Shown piece after piece: positions 17,347 through 25,593 of a stretch of DNA of 64,000 nucleotides. This DNA comes from Archangium violaceum (GTDB lineage Bacteria; Myxococcota; Myxococcia; Myxococcales; Myxococcaceae). The notes below the pieces were generated by a model. It saw only the letters and a program-made list of their open reading frames with translations, did no database searches and was not told the origin of the DNA. A program made the position numbers and the translations under genes. The stretch spans positions 10,357,501 through 10,421,500 of the forward strand of contig NZ_CP069338.1 in assembly GCF_016859125.1 (NCBI RefSeq), given 5' to 3'. Each line of letters starts with the position of its first letter. The stretch's first letter is position 1.

Positions 17347-18666
17347 ATGCTGGACACCCACAACCTGAAGGTCACCCAGAGCCAGGGCGAGAACGTCGGC
17401 GAGTTCGGCCGCGCCTATTCGGAGAAGCTGCAGACCCTGGCGCGAGGGCTCGTGTCGGGCCTGTACATGCTCATCCGCTCGGTGAAGATGTACGACCCGG
17501 ACAACGCGGTCTTCGAGAAGCCGCTGCTCCAGCTCCAGGACATCATCAACCAGATCATCTCCAAGGAAGGCCGGCTGGAGCTGGTGGGCGTCAAGGACTC
17601 GTTCTACCTCAACAACATGCTGGTGAAGGTGGACCTCAACTCCATCGACAACCAGCGCTACCTGCTGGGGGAGATGCGCGACAAGGACGTGGGCGGCATC
17701 TCGCTGAACAAGCCCGTCACGGTGCCGGACCTGAAGAACTTCATCTGGATCTTCAGCAAGGAGCAGACGGCGGCGGCCGAGGAGGACGGGCTGGCGGGCC
17801 GCAAGCTGCTCAACATGAAGGTGGCCAGGTTCTCCCGGCTCCGGGAGAAGCTGAACCGGGACGATCTGGCCAACCCGGATGATCAGAAGGTGGACCGCAA
17901 GAAGTACGCGATGACGGTCTACGCGCGCGCGGTGTTCTTCCTCTCGAAGTACCTGGAGTCCGTGCAGCAGGGCAAGCCGCTGAACACGTCGAAGGCGCTG
18001 CGGCTGGTGCAGGACTTCGTGGACATCTCCTTCGAGCAGAAGACGCACTTCCTGGGCATGACCACGATGAAGCGCGAGGCGGACTACCTCGTGTACCACC
18101 AGGTGAACGTGTGCCTGATGAGCATCGTGTTCGGGCAGGAGCTGGGGCTGACCAAGGCGCAGCTGAGGGACCTGGGCTACATCGCGCTCTTCCACGACGC
18201 GGGGATGAGCACCATCCCCGAGGAGCTGGCCACCAAGAGGGGCGCGCTGAGCGCGGAGGAGAAGGCGATCATCCAGAAGGCGCCGCTCATCTCCATCCGC
18301 AACATCCTGATGGAGAAGGGCTTCTCGCGCTCGACGCTGCTGCGCGTGGTGACGACGTTCGAGCACAAGGCGGACTTCGGCACGGCGGTGCGGGACGGGC
18401 GAGGCAACATCCAGATGATCATCCCGAAGACGAACCTCGGGGTGTTCGCGAAGATCATCGCCATCTGCGACACCTTCGACGCGCTGACGTCGAGGCGGCC
18501 GTACCGGGAGGCGTACGGCCCCGAGGTGGCGCTGATGCTGATGTGGACGGAGATGCGCAACAAGTTCGACCCGGAGCTGCTCCAGGTCTTCATGCGCGTG
18601 ATGGCCATCCAGCCGGTGAAGGTGCTGAGCCGGCGGCAGCAGACGATGTCGCTGGGCGGCCTCTGA
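17347..18666 (+). CDS. Degenerate HD-GYP domain protein
   Basis: 439 residues. An N-terminal helical module (1-230) is followed by an HD-GYP-like domain. H251 and the HD pair H283-D284 (LGYIALFHDAGMSTIPEELA) are present. After ALSAEEKAIIQ the usual HPxxG reads KAPLIS, and the HHExxDGxGYP block is replaced by FEHKADFGTAVRDGRG. The later NLGVFAKIIAICDTFDALTS segment is typical of the fold. HD-GYP enzymes hydrolyse cyclic di-GMP. With GYP and several metal ligands lost, this one is probably a binding or signalling protein rather than a full phosphodiesterase. ATG at 17347 with AGGAG overlapping the previous stop region. Confidence 0.82.
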   Translation: MLDTHNLKVTQSQGENVGEFGRAYSEKLQTLARGLVSGLYMLIRSVKMYDPDNAVFEKPLLQLQDIINQIISKEGRLELVGVKDSFYLNNMLVKVDLNSIDNQRYLLGEMRDKDVGGISLNKPVTVPDLKNFIWIFSKEQTAAAEEDGLAGRKLLNMKVARFSRLREKLNRDDLANPDDQKVDRKKYAMTVYARAVFFLSKYLESVQQGKPLNTSKALRLVQDFVDISFEQKTHFLGMTTMKREADYLVYHQVNVCLMSIVFGQELGLTKAQLRDLGYIALFHDAGMSTIPEELATKRGALSAEEKAIIQKAPLISIRNILMEKGFSRSTLLRVVTTFEHKADFGTAVRDGRGNIQMIIPKTNLGVFAKIIAICDTFDALTSRRPYREAYGPEVALMLMWTEMRNKFDPELLQVFMRVMAIQPVKVLSRRQQTMSLGGL

Positions 18667-18733
18667 GCCCCCCTCGGCGGAAGGGGCCGGGCCCCAAGCG
18701 CTACCTTCGGCAGAAGTTCCTACCGTCCTGCCC

Positions 18734-18761
18734 ACGAGTTCAAGTCCCGTACTCCTCGCCA
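18734..18761 (+). other. Possible tRNA 3'-end remnant (integration scar)
   Basis: ACGAG-TTCAAGT-CCCGT reads as a T-arm with four of five stem pairs. It is followed by exactly seven bases (ACTCCTC), a discriminator G and CCA. No matching tRNA 5' half lies upstream. It is 18 bases from the end of the accessory toxin-immunity unit, where integrases often leave such copies. No second copy was found at the other side, so this is suggestive only. Confidence 0.3.
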
Positions 18762-18778
18762 AGAGAAGCCCAGCAATC

Positions 18779-19537
18779 TCAAGGGGTGGAGCGCCCTCCG
18801 ATCTCCGGGAAGCGCTCGTAGGCCCGTTTGAGCGCGTCCAGGTGCGCGGGGGTATCCAGGTCGAGCGGCGCATCCGTGAGCTGCACAACCCACCCGTCCG
18901 TCGCGGTACGTCGTGAGCGCGAAAGCAGCTCCGCATCGCGGGCCGGGTCCGGAAAGCCGATGGCCCGTGCGGCAGCATCCGACCAGTAGTTCAGCCACCC
19001 GAGGTTATGCGGAATCTCGGGCGCGAGGATGTAGTCTGGGAACCTGAGCGCTGGCAGCCCTCGTGGCGGAACTCCTGGCTTACGCACCGGATCGGTCGTC
19101 TGCCGCGAAATCTCCACGGTCGCGTTGGAGGGCGTGGCGTGCCCCCAGTACGCACGTGCGCCTTCCCCTACGGCCGCCAGCACATCCGCAGCCGCCGCAA
19201 GGCCGGCAGCATGCGCTGGCAGCGACGCATGCACTTCAAAATGCGGCGGGCCTTCTGCGGAAAGACCGTTCGGGTTTTCGAGCCCAAAAATCGTCACAGG
19301 GTGGGCGTCGTCATCGTTGCAAAGGAACGGAAAACCTCCGTCTGTCCTGTCGGACGCGACCCACGCATCGCGGTGGGGTACTGCGATGAGGTCGTCCTTC
19401 TCCGAGGTTGTCCACCGCAAGAGCAATCCAGGAAACGCACGCTCCACTCCATGAACTATAGCAAGCGGGCGCCCATCATCGCCTACGAGCGCGGGCGCGT
19501 ACACGCTGACGATAATGCCATTTGGAGAAAACTCCAT
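18779..19537 (-). CDS. DUF5953 protein, putative immunity partner
   Basis: 252 residues, cytoplasmic, no signal or membrane segment. It matches my recollection of the myxobacterial DUF5953 family: VSVYAPALVGDDGRPLAIVH at the N-terminus, RAYWGHATP in the middle, and IPHNLGWLNYWSDAAARAIGF then VQLTDAPLDLDTPAHLDALK at the C-terminus. The layout resembles Imm52-type immunity proteins. Its ATG lies one base after the stop of the DUF6310-type lipoprotein gene, with GGAGTGG inside that gene as the ribosome-binding site. Such tight toxin-then-partner order is what an immunity gene shows. The immunity role is inferred from context. Confidence 0.75.
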   Translation of the reverse strand: MEFSPNGIIVSVYAPALVGDDGRPLAIVHGVERAFPGLLLRWTTSEKDDLIAVPHRDAWVASDRTDGGFPFLCNDDDAHPVTIFGLENPNGLSAEGPPHFEVHASLPAHAAGLAAAADVLAAVGEGARAYWGHATPSNATVEISRQTTDPVRKPGVPPRGLPALRFPDYILAPEIPHNLGWLNYWSDAAARAIGFPDPARDAELLSRSRRTATDGWVVQLTDAPLDLDTPAHLDALKRAYERFPEIGGRSTP

Positions 19538-19538
19538 A

Positions 19539-20543
19539 TCAACACCACTCCATCACGATAATGGTGAGGGTTTTATCCAATTTCTCAAGAGCTTCTTTGT
19601 GTGCGGCGCTTTTGACGCCAACAGCGAAGTTATAGCCACACTCCTTGGCGAGTCTGGCTTCGCGTCGTATCTCCGGCAACTTCACTTTGGCGAAGAACGC
19701 TTGTGAGCGAGGCGAGTGTATATCAAAATCATCAGTCTTTACCTCCCACAACGTGCGCGTGGCCAGTTGCAGCGCGTCAAATTGCTTGCCATCAACGAGC
19801 ACATCCCAACCGGCGAAGCTGTTGTATGGAATTCTGTCGGCGCACTTATTGTGCTCGTTGTTTCCGCCTCGATGCGGCACCGGGATGGGCTTGCATCTCG
19901 GGTCGTCTTCCTCCACGAGGGCGAACGCGGGCTGCTTCTGCGGCGACGGCTCCCGGGCCGGTGCTTTCGTCGCACGAGGCTGGGCCTCAAGTTCCACCAT
20001 GAGTTGCCGCGAGGACTCCGAGACGTCCCGCAGCCGGGCCTCGAACTCCCGTTGAGCGTCGACCCAGGGCGGGCGGCTGTCAGCCTCCGGCCCGGCGGTG
20101 CTGGAGGGCCAGAGCAGGACGAGGGCCACGAGCACCGGGCCCACCCTGGAGAGCGCTAAAGGGGCCTCGCTTGCGCGTCCAGCCTGGGCAAGGCCCTCGG
20201 CTCCCCTCGCCACCTCTGCGGCGTGCCTGCTCGTCCTCGCGGCGCGGGAGAACCGCTCGAAGGCCCGTTCCGCCGCGGTGAGCTTGCGGTCCAACTGTTC
20301 CCACTGACGCGGCTCGATGTCTTTGCGCGCCCGAGACAGCAGTGCCCTGGCATTGTCCAGGTCCGCCTTTCCAATCCACGACCGAGCCGGCGCTGGCTCC
20401 ATCGGCGCGGAAACGAGCCGGATGCGCGGGCCCGAAGTGGGAGTCGACGCAAGGGCGTGGGGCCGTGGCATCGACTGAGAGGCGGGCGCGCTCGCGCAGG
20501 CGGTGAGCAGCACCAGGAGCGCGCTCCAAGTCCGCAAGCGCAT
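19539..20543 (-). CDS. DUF6310-type lipoprotein with a nuclease-like C-terminal domain (putative toxin)
   Basis: 334 residues. N-terminal lipoprotein signal (MRLRTWSALLVLLTAC, lipid on C16), helical middle, one hydrophobic segment near 134-146 (GPVLVALVLLWPS), then a C-terminal DUF6310-like domain from about 217. That domain has CKPIPVPHRGGNN, KQFDALQLATRTLWEVKTDD and TIIVMEWC. D256 followed by E267-x-K269 fits the PD-(D/E)XK nuclease active site. The domain's DNA is clearly more AT-rich than neighbouring genes, a sign of transfer. ATG at 20543 chosen for AAGGA upstream and the lipobox. It is followed one base later by the DUF5953 gene. A contact-delivered DNase or RNase effector is likely, not proven. 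Confidence 0.72.
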   Translation of the reverse strand: MRLRTWSALLVLLTACASAPASQSMPRPHALASTPTSGPRIRLVSAPMEPAPARSWIGKADLDNARALLSRARKDIEPRQWEQLDRKLTAAERAFERFSRAARTSRHAAEVARGAEGLAQAGRASEAPLALSRVGPVLVALVLLWPSSTAGPEADSRPPWVDAQREFEARLRDVSESSRQLMVELEAQPRATKAPAREPSPQKQPAFALVEEDDPRCKPIPVPHRGGNNEHNKCADRIPYNSFAGWDVLVDGKQFDALQLATRTLWEVKTDDFDIHSPRSQAFFAKVKLPEIRREARLAKECGYNFAVGVKSAAHKEALEKLDKTLTIIVMEWC

Positions 20544-20726
20544 CGTCACGTCCTTCATCAAGCGAGGGGGCAGGCTCATCCACTTCTGATCCAACAGCAG
20601 CAGGCGCTCCCTCTAGACTGCTTCCACGCCCTGCTCCTACCCCGAAGGCTCTCGGGAATTCGCGATTTTCTCGTCAATCCGCCAAGATGCATCCCGCAGT
20701 GAACACTGCACGCACAAGGAGCGGAG

Positions 20727-21395
20727 ATGAGCATCGGCAAGCCGGCAGCGGAGCCCCTCTGGTTGCAAGGACGAGATGCGGTGGTCGAGAACGACGAGGG
20801 CGTGAAGTGGCGCCACGGCCGTCCCGACTACCACCTCACGCGCATCACCGTGGGGAAGGAGCGGACGCACCACTTCCCGGAGAAGTCGCTGGAGATGGTG
20901 GTGGAGGACCTCGTGCGGGTGTTCGAGATGGAGGTCTCCCACAAGGCCGATCCCACCCAGTGGGTCTCGGTCGTGCTCGACAAGTTTCGCAATCGCACCA
21001 ACGGCGGGCCCTGGCACACCGGCCAGGACATCGCCGCGAGGGGCAGCTACAACCTCTTCCTCGGGGACACGCCGTATTACAAGGCCAGCGAGGAGACCTT
21101 CGACTCCTCACATGAGGTCTTCCACACGGCCTTCCCCGAGGGGTTCTTCTGGGAGGTGCTCGAGGTGTACTCGCCGCCGCCCGTGGTGAGCTTCAAGTGG
21201 CGCCACTGGGGCAACTTCACGGGCCCCTACAAGGGCCAGCAGCCCACCGGCAAGCGCGTGGAGATCTTCGGCATGAGCGTGGCGCGCGTGGCGGAAGATC
21301 TGCGGCTGGTCGAGGTGGAGCACTACTACGACAACAGCCTCTTCCTCAGTCAGATCGCGACCGGGTGCCCGGTCCACGCCGCGGGGACGAAGTAA
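20727..21395 (+). CDS. SnoaL-like / NTF2-fold protein
   Basis: 222 residues. The C-terminal half shows the SnoaL pattern: VVSFKWRHWGNFTGPYKGQQ, then PTGKRVEIFGMSVARV and a final VEVEHYYDNSLFLSQI. SnoaL-like proteins form cone-shaped folds and include polyketide cyclases, isomerases and many non-enzymatic members. The substrate cannot be named. No polyketide genes are nearby, so a secondary-metabolite role is not supported by context. ATG with AAGGAG five bases upstream. It stands alone between the toxin-immunity pair (minus strand) and the guanidinium exporter (minus strand). Confidence 0.68.
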   Translation: MSIGKPAAEPLWLQGRDAVVENDEGVKWRHGRPDYHLTRITVGKERTHHFPEKSLEMVVEDLVRVFEMEVSHKADPTQWVSVVLDKFRNRTNGGPWHTGQDIAARGSYNLFLGDTPYYKASEETFDSSHEVFHTAFPEGFFWEVLEVYSPPPVVSFKWRHWGNFTGPYKGQQPTGKRVEIFGMSVARVAEDLRLVEVEHYYDNSLFLSQIATGCPVHAAGTK

Positions 21396-21466
21396 TCCCT
21401 CCTGCTGCTCGCGGCCCGGCCCGCCCCGGTCACCCTCGTGGCCGCCGGGGCGGACCCACTCCGAGT

Positions 21467-21793
21467 TCAGTGCTCGCCACCGCTCGTGAGCTTCAAGCCG
21501 ATGATCGACGTCAGGAGCATGGCGAGGAACAAGGCACGCGCGGGAGTGACGGGCTCGTGGAACAGGAAGATGCCCAAGATGGCCGCTCCCAAGGCACCGA
21601 TGCCCACCCACACCGCGTAGGCCGTGCCGATGGGCAGGCTCCGGGCCGCCATCGACAGCAGCACCATGCTGGCGATGATGGCCGCGACCGTCAGCACCGT
21701 GGGCAGGGGTCGAGTGAAGCCCTCGGTGTACTTGAGCCCGATGGCCCAGCAGACCTCGAGCAGACCGGCAACGACGAGGAGAATCCACGCCAT
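21467..21793 (-). CDS. gdx: SMR-family guanidinium exporter (Gdx/SugE type)
   Basis: 108 residues in four membrane helices: [20 protein letters not shown] with the essential Glu13, then [40 protein letters not shown] and [16 protein letters not shown]. The combination LLEVxWAxGLKYTxGF plus GTAYAVWxGIG is that of the Gdx/SugE subgroup, which exchanges guanidinium for protons as a dual-topology dimer, rather than that of EmrE/QacE drug pumps. The guanidine-III riboswitch just upstream independently supports guanidinium as substrate. ATG at 21793 with AAGGAG eight bases upstream. Expression should rise when guanidine accumulates. Confidence 0.92.
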   Translation of the reverse strand: MAWILLVVAGLLEVCWAIGLKYTEGFTRPLPTVLTVAAIIASMVLLSMAARSLPIGTAYAVWVGIGALGAAILGIFLFHEPVTPARALFLAMLLTSIIGLKLTSGGEH

Positions 21794-21810
21794 GACGCAC
21801 ACTCCTTCTC

Positions 21811-21854
21811 GGGCGTCGTCTTGTCGTGACCGGGTACGGCGCACCTCGTCCGGG
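21811..21854 (-). ncRNA. Guanidine-III (ykkC-III) riboswitch
   Basis: Reading the minus strand, the segment begins CCGGACGAGGTGCGCCG, continues TACCCGGTCACGACAAGACG and ends ACGCCC. This is nearly the aptamer consensus of guanidine-III riboswitches: conserved ACGAGG, ACCCGGTCA, GACAAGAC; CCGG/CCGG pairing; and a GCGCCGT/ACGACGC stem with one C-A mismatch, forming the H-type pseudoknot. Its 3' end lies five bases before the AAGGAG of gdx, so ligand binding probably frees the ribosome-binding site. Note the G-to-C change in TCACGAC relative to the common TCAGGAC. Confidence 0.88.
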
Positions 21855-21948
21855 CCCGATGGCGCTCCCCATGAGCCCATCGTGACGGGGCAAGGCTTAA
21901 CCGCACCCCTCGCGCCTGTCCAGGGTTGCTCGCTCGAGCCCGGGACGG

Positions 21949-22896
21949 CTAACGGCCTCGCAGCACCTTCAGCGCGACGGTGAAGTCCGGAGGCAGCGGC
22001 GCCTCCACGTGCAACACCTTGCCCGTGCGCGGATGGGGGAAGGCCAGCTTCCAGGCGTGCAGCGCTTGGCGACCCAGCACCTCCTGGGCCTCCTCCGCCC
22101 TGCCCTTCGCCTTGCGGCCCGCGCCGTACACGCTGTCGCACAGCAGCGGGTGGCCCGCCTCCGCCAGGTGCACGCGAATCTGATGCGTGCGGCCCGTGAG
22201 CAGATCCACCTCCACGCACGCGGCGCCCTCGAAGGCCTCGCGCACCCGGTACACGGTGATGGCGGGCTTGCCCTCCTTCACCTTGCCGGTGAAGCGCTGG
22301 CGGTGCACCGGGTGGCGGCCGTAGAGCGTCTCGATGCGCGCCTCCGCGGCCTTGGGCACCCCGTGCACGAGCGCCAGGTACGTCTTCTCCACCGCGCGCG
22401 TCTTGAAGGCCTTCTGCAGCGCCACCAGCGCCGCCTCGTGCTTGGCCACCACCAGGCAGCCCGTCGTGTCCTTGTCCAGCCGGTGGACGATGCCCGGGCG
22501 CAGCTCGCCGCCCACGCCGGCCAGATCCTTCACCCGGTGCAGCAGTGCGTTGACCAGCGTCCCCGAGGCGTGACCCGCTCCCGGGTGCACCACCATCCCC
22601 GCCGCCTTGTCCACCACGACGAGATCGCGATCCTCGTGCAGCACCGCCAGCGGCAGCTCCTCGGCCACTGGCACGGCGGGGACTGGCGCGGGCACCACGA
22701 GGGACAGCAGCTCGCCCCCCTTGAGACGCAGCGAGGCCTTCACGGGCTTGCCGTCGACCTGCGCGTGACCGGCCTCGATGAGGCCCTGGATGCGCGAGCG
22801 CGTGAGCTCGGGAAAAAGACGCGCGAGAACTTGATCCAGCCGCTCGCCACGGGCCTCGGGCGGGGCACGGTGCTCGCGCGCGTCGGGGGCTACCAA
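21949..22896 (-). CDS. RluA/RluD-family 23S rRNA pseudouridine synthase
   Basis: 315 residues. N-terminal S4 RNA-binding domain ([19 protein letters not shown], about 17-75), then the synthase domain with [16 protein letters not shown] and the catalytic Asp in [28 protein letters not shown] and [19 protein letters not shown] complete the family motifs. By family RluD makes pseudouridines 1911, 1915 and 1917 in 23S rRNA; which RluA paralogue this is cannot be settled, so no symbol is given. The start is a TTG overlapping the stop of the small upstream gene; this is uncertain, but no better in-frame start precedes the S4 domain. Confidence 0.9.
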   Translation of the reverse strand: MVAPDAREHRAPPEARGERLDQVLARLFPELTRSRIQGLIEAGHAQVDGKPVKASLRLKGGELLSLVVPAPVPAVPVAEELPLAVLHEDRDLVVVDKAAGMVVHPGAGHASGTLVNALLHRVKDLAGVGGELRPGIVHRLDKDTTGCLVVAKHEAALVALQKAFKTRAVEKTYLALVHGVPKAAEARIETLYGRHPVHRQRFTGKVKEGKPAITVYRVREAFEGAACVEVDLLTGRTHQIRVHLAEAGHPLLCDSVYGAGRKAKGRAEEAQEVLGRQALHAWKLAFPHPRTGKVLHVEAPLPPDFTVALKVLRGR

Positions 22897-23153
22897 ATCT
22901 TCGACTTCACGTGCGCCTTGGAGCGCAGGACGATGTCGTTGATGGCCCGCTCGAAGAAATTCATCCTCTGGAAGATCTCGGGGCTCACGCGGCTCTTGTA
23001 GAGCTCACGGCCCTCGTCGAGCTCCTCCTTGAGGACCTCGAAGAGGTTGTCCTGCTCGATGCCCTTGATGATCTTCTGCTCGTTGTAGAGCGAGATATCC
23101 GAGGCAATCGCGCGGGCCAGCCGCATGGCCTTGATCTTTTCTTCTTCAGTCAT
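22890..23153 (-). CDS. Conserved 87-residue helical protein
   Basis: Highly charged and helical ([20 protein letters not shown], then [19 protein letters not shown]), with a basic C-terminus. No signal or membrane segment. The start ATG has AGGTCCAGG close upstream. It overlaps the following pseudouridine synthase by seven bases, so the two are translationally linked. Codon use is typical of the genome, which argues that it is genuine despite the length. I know no function for it. Confidence 0.75.
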   Translation of the reverse strand: MTEEEKIKAMRLARAIASDISLYNEQKIIKGIEQDNLFEVLKEELDEGRELYKSRVSPEIFQRMNFFERAINDIVLRSKAHVKSKIW

Positions 23154-23243
23154 CCTGGACCTTTCTAAGCAGCCCCCCCCGGGGTGTCAACTTCGCTGAC
23201 ACGCGGCAAACACCCAGGAGACGCCCGGCCGCTCAGCACCGTC

Positions 23244-24518
23244 TCATCGCCGGTTTTTCTCACCGGATGCGACGAGGCCCATGTAGCTCCTGGAGACCCG
23301 GAGCGGATCCAACCCCAGCTCGCGGGCGATGCTCATCAACATGCCGCGCAGATAGACCCCCGCGGGGAGGATGCCGTAGCGGTCGGCCTCGATGTTCTCC
23401 ACGTGTCGGACCGAGATGCGCGTCCTGTCCGCGAGCATCTGCAGCGAGATGTTGCGGCCCTCGCGAACGCGGCGCAGCAGCTCGCCGTTGAACTCAGCAT
23501 CAGAGGGAATGTCCACGATCGTCTTGAGTCGGGTACGGGAGTCGCGCGCCTTCACCGCGACCTGGGCGAGCGCCGACTCGGCGGTGGCGATGGCCGAGGC
23601 CTGGGCCAGCACGGGCGCATCCCCGAGCTGCTGCCCGTTGGGCATGCGTGCGGGGGACTGCCGGGCCCCATTGCGTGGTGGCAACGGAGGAGGCACGGAC
23701 GAACCCGGGCGCGCCACCGGAGCACTGGGCCGGGCATGGGCGACCGACCGTAGGGTCCCGGGCATCGGAGTGAGGGAGCGGGACCTGGGCGGGGGGGCGG
23801 CCGGCGTCGGGGCCACGGACGGAGCCGGAGGGGGGACCTCCACCTCCGTCTTCTCCTCCTCCACGTGCGCCACGGTTCCCCCGGACCCCAGCACCGGCTT
23901 CGGCTCCGGCCTGGCCACGGGAGCATCCTCCTCGGGCTCCTCCGGCCGCTTGAGGGGCTTCACCTCGACCACCGGCGCCGTCTCGGACTCCGGCTCCACC
24001 TCGGTCACCACCACCGCATCCAGCGGCTCCGACTCAGCGGAAGAGGGCGCCAGGGCGACCGGCTGCTCCTGCGCCACCGGCTGCTCCTGCGCCACCGGAT
24101 GCGCATGCACCTCCTGGGGCTTCACCTCGGCCACGGGCTGTGCCGGGGCCGCCACCGTGGAGACCGGCGACTCCCCTGCCCTGTTCGCGGGCGCTTCCCC
24201 GCCATCCGACGCGGCCGCGCGCTTCAGCGACTCCGCTCGCAGGCGGTTCAGCTCCTCGGGCGAGCGCATGACGCCGAGCTTGCGATCGTACTCGATGCGC
24301 ATATCCAGCTCGCAGAGCACCTCCATGGCTTGCGTGAGCCGCTGTCGCAGGGCCTCGAGTTGCTCCGGCTCCACCAACGTGTACACGGCGATGGAGTCGG
24401 GAGAGTACGTTTCCATCGCGCGCGCATAGGCGTCGAGGATCTGATCCTCCGAGGCGCTGACAGGCACCTCCAGGAGCTCGTAATAGGACTGCTGCTCGAA
24501 GTGCTTCATGGCGGACAT
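23244..24518 (-). CDS. Protein with N-terminal J-like domain and C-terminal RodZ-type HTH
   Basis: 424 residues. Residues 5-90 resemble a DnaJ fold (SYYELLEVPVSASEDQILDA, RQRLTQAMEVLCELDMRIEY, DRKLGV), but HPD is replaced by YSPDS, so it should not stimulate DnaK. A long Pro/Ala/Val/Glu linker includes a tandem duplication (VAQEQPVAQEQPVA). The C-terminus is an HTH_25 domain as in RodZ (RRVREGRNISLQMLADRTR, HVENIEADRYGILPAGVYLR), with no following membrane helix. Start ATG at 24518 lies in a TGATG overlap with the MinD-like gene, so the two are coupled. A cytoplasmic adaptor or DNA-binding partner of that ATPase is a reasonable guess. Confidence 0.8.
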   Translation of the reverse strand: MSAMKHFEQQSYYELLEVPVSASEDQILDAYARAMETYSPDSIAVYTLVEPEQLEALRQRLTQAMEVLCELDMRIEYDRKLGVMRSPEELNRLRAESLKRAAASDGGEAPANRAGESPVSTVAAPAQPVAEVKPQEVHAHPVAQEQPVAQEQPVALAPSSAESEPLDAVVVTEVEPESETAPVVEVKPLKRPEEPEEDAPVARPEPKPVLGSGGTVAHVEEEKTEVEVPPPAPSVAPTPAAPPPRSRSLTPMPGTLRSVAHARPSAPVARPGSSVPPPLPPRNGARQSPARMPNGQQLGDAPVLAQASAIATAESALAQVAVKARDSRTRLKTIVDIPSDAEFNGELLRRVREGRNISLQMLADRTRISVRHVENIEADRYGILPAGVYLRGMLMSIARELGLDPLRVSRSYMGLVASGEKNRR

Positions 24519-25543
24519 CACCCCGTCACCCCGTCGAGCGCCAACAGGCGATCGGCGATGCTCTGGATACCGACAGCGGCCGGAGACTCGGGCTTGTCGA
24601 GTACGATGGGCCGGCGCCTGCGGACCGCGCGCCACGCCTCGTCGTCATACCGGATGGCCCCCAGGTCATCCATCTCCAGGCCGAAGAACTTCTTCCACGC
24701 GGACACCACCGCGCCGCCCACGTTCAGGTCGCCATCGGAGCGCGCCTGGTTGAGCACCAGCTTCACGCGGAAGGCGGTCAGTTCCTTCTCGAGCCGCTCG
24801 GCGAGCGAGACGTTGTGCTGGCGCACGTGCTGGATGATCTCGAAGGGCGTGCGCGCGGCGCCCTCGCGGGTGGACAGGGCGCGCTCCACGAGCCGCTCGA
24901 TGCCGTAGTTGGACTCCACCTGCTGCAGCCGCCGGTAGAAGGCGGCCTTGACGAAGCGGTAGGCGTTCTCCACCGAGGTGGGCTCGGGCAGCAGCACCAG
25001 CACACCATGATCGGCGATGATGAAGAAGTCGAGCGTGTTGAAGCTGGAGCCCGCGCCCAGATCGAGGATCAGGTAGTCCACCGTCTGGGTCTGGAGGCCG
25101 CGCAGCAGCCGCTGCTTCTGGGCGTACTTGATGTTGGCCGCGTCCAGCACGTCCAGCGCGCCGGCGATCAACGACAGGTTGGGCACGCCCGTGGGGACGA
25201 TGACGTCCTCCAGCCGTGCCTTCGGACGCAACATGAAGTCCGACAGGGTGGCCGTGGGCTGGCCCACGCCCAGGCAGGTGTGGAGGTTGGCGCCACCCAG
25301 GTCCGCATCGACCAGGAGCACGCGTTGGCCTCGCATGGCCAGCGCGACTCCGAGGTTGGCGGAGACGAGCGACTTGCCAATACCACCCTTGCCCCCTCCC
25401 ACCGCGATGATGCGGTGGGGACGAGCCCGCGCGCCGAGCCCCGGAGAATCGGGGTCCGGGCGCGCGGAGGCCCCGCCCGCGGACGGGGCGGGCGAGGGGG
25501 ACCGGGCGGGCTGCGACGCGGAGGAGGGACTGGGGGGACTCAA
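24518..25543 (-). CDS. MinD/ParA-family ATPase
   Basis: 341 residues. After a Pro/Ser-rich, probably disordered N-terminus (1-40) comes the deviant Walker A IIAVGGGKGGIGKS. Then VLLVDADLGGANLHTCLG (Walker A' / switch) and VDYLILDLGAGSSFNTLDFF. It is closer to FleN/MotR-like and orphan MinD ATPases than to chromosome-partition ParA. No parS, minC/minE or flagellar genes lie nearby. A C-terminal membrane-targeting helix is not obvious. Start given as the TTG at 25543; no ATG/GTG exists before the Walker motif, so the N-terminus is uncertain. It overlaps the J-like/HTH gene downstream, so the pair is likely one positional or regulatory module. Confidence 0.87.
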   Translation of the reverse strand: MSPPSPSSASQPARSPSPAPSAGGASARPDPDSPGLGARARPHRIIAVGGGKGGIGKSLVSANLGVALAMRGQRVLLVDADLGGANLHTCLGVGQPTATLSDFMLRPKARLEDVIVPTGVPNLSLIAGALDVLDAANIKYAQKQRLLRGLQTQTVDYLILDLGAGSSFNTLDFFIIADHGVLVLLPEPTSVENAYRFVKAAFYRRLQQVESNYGIERLVERALSTREGAARTPFEIIQHVRQHNVSLAERLEKELTAFRVKLVLNQARSDGDLNVGGAVVSAWKKFFGLEMDDLGAIRYDDEAWRAVRRRRPIVLDKPESPAAVGIQSIADRLLALDGVTG

Positions 25544-25593
25544 AGCACCCGTATCAAAACCCGTCCCGGGCTCCGCGTCGACTCCCTGGCCAA

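Noticed and set aside
20594-20726. Second copy of the tRNA-like remnant on the right of the toxin-immunity pair
   Set aside because: No stretch matching TTCAAGTCCC plus ACTCCTCGCCA was found; island borders therefore remain open.
21854-21960. Guanidine-I (ykkC) riboswitch upstream of the guanidinium exporter
   Set aside because: Its conserved GGGUUCCG and CUGGUCCGAGAG motifs are absent; the class-III motif fits instead.
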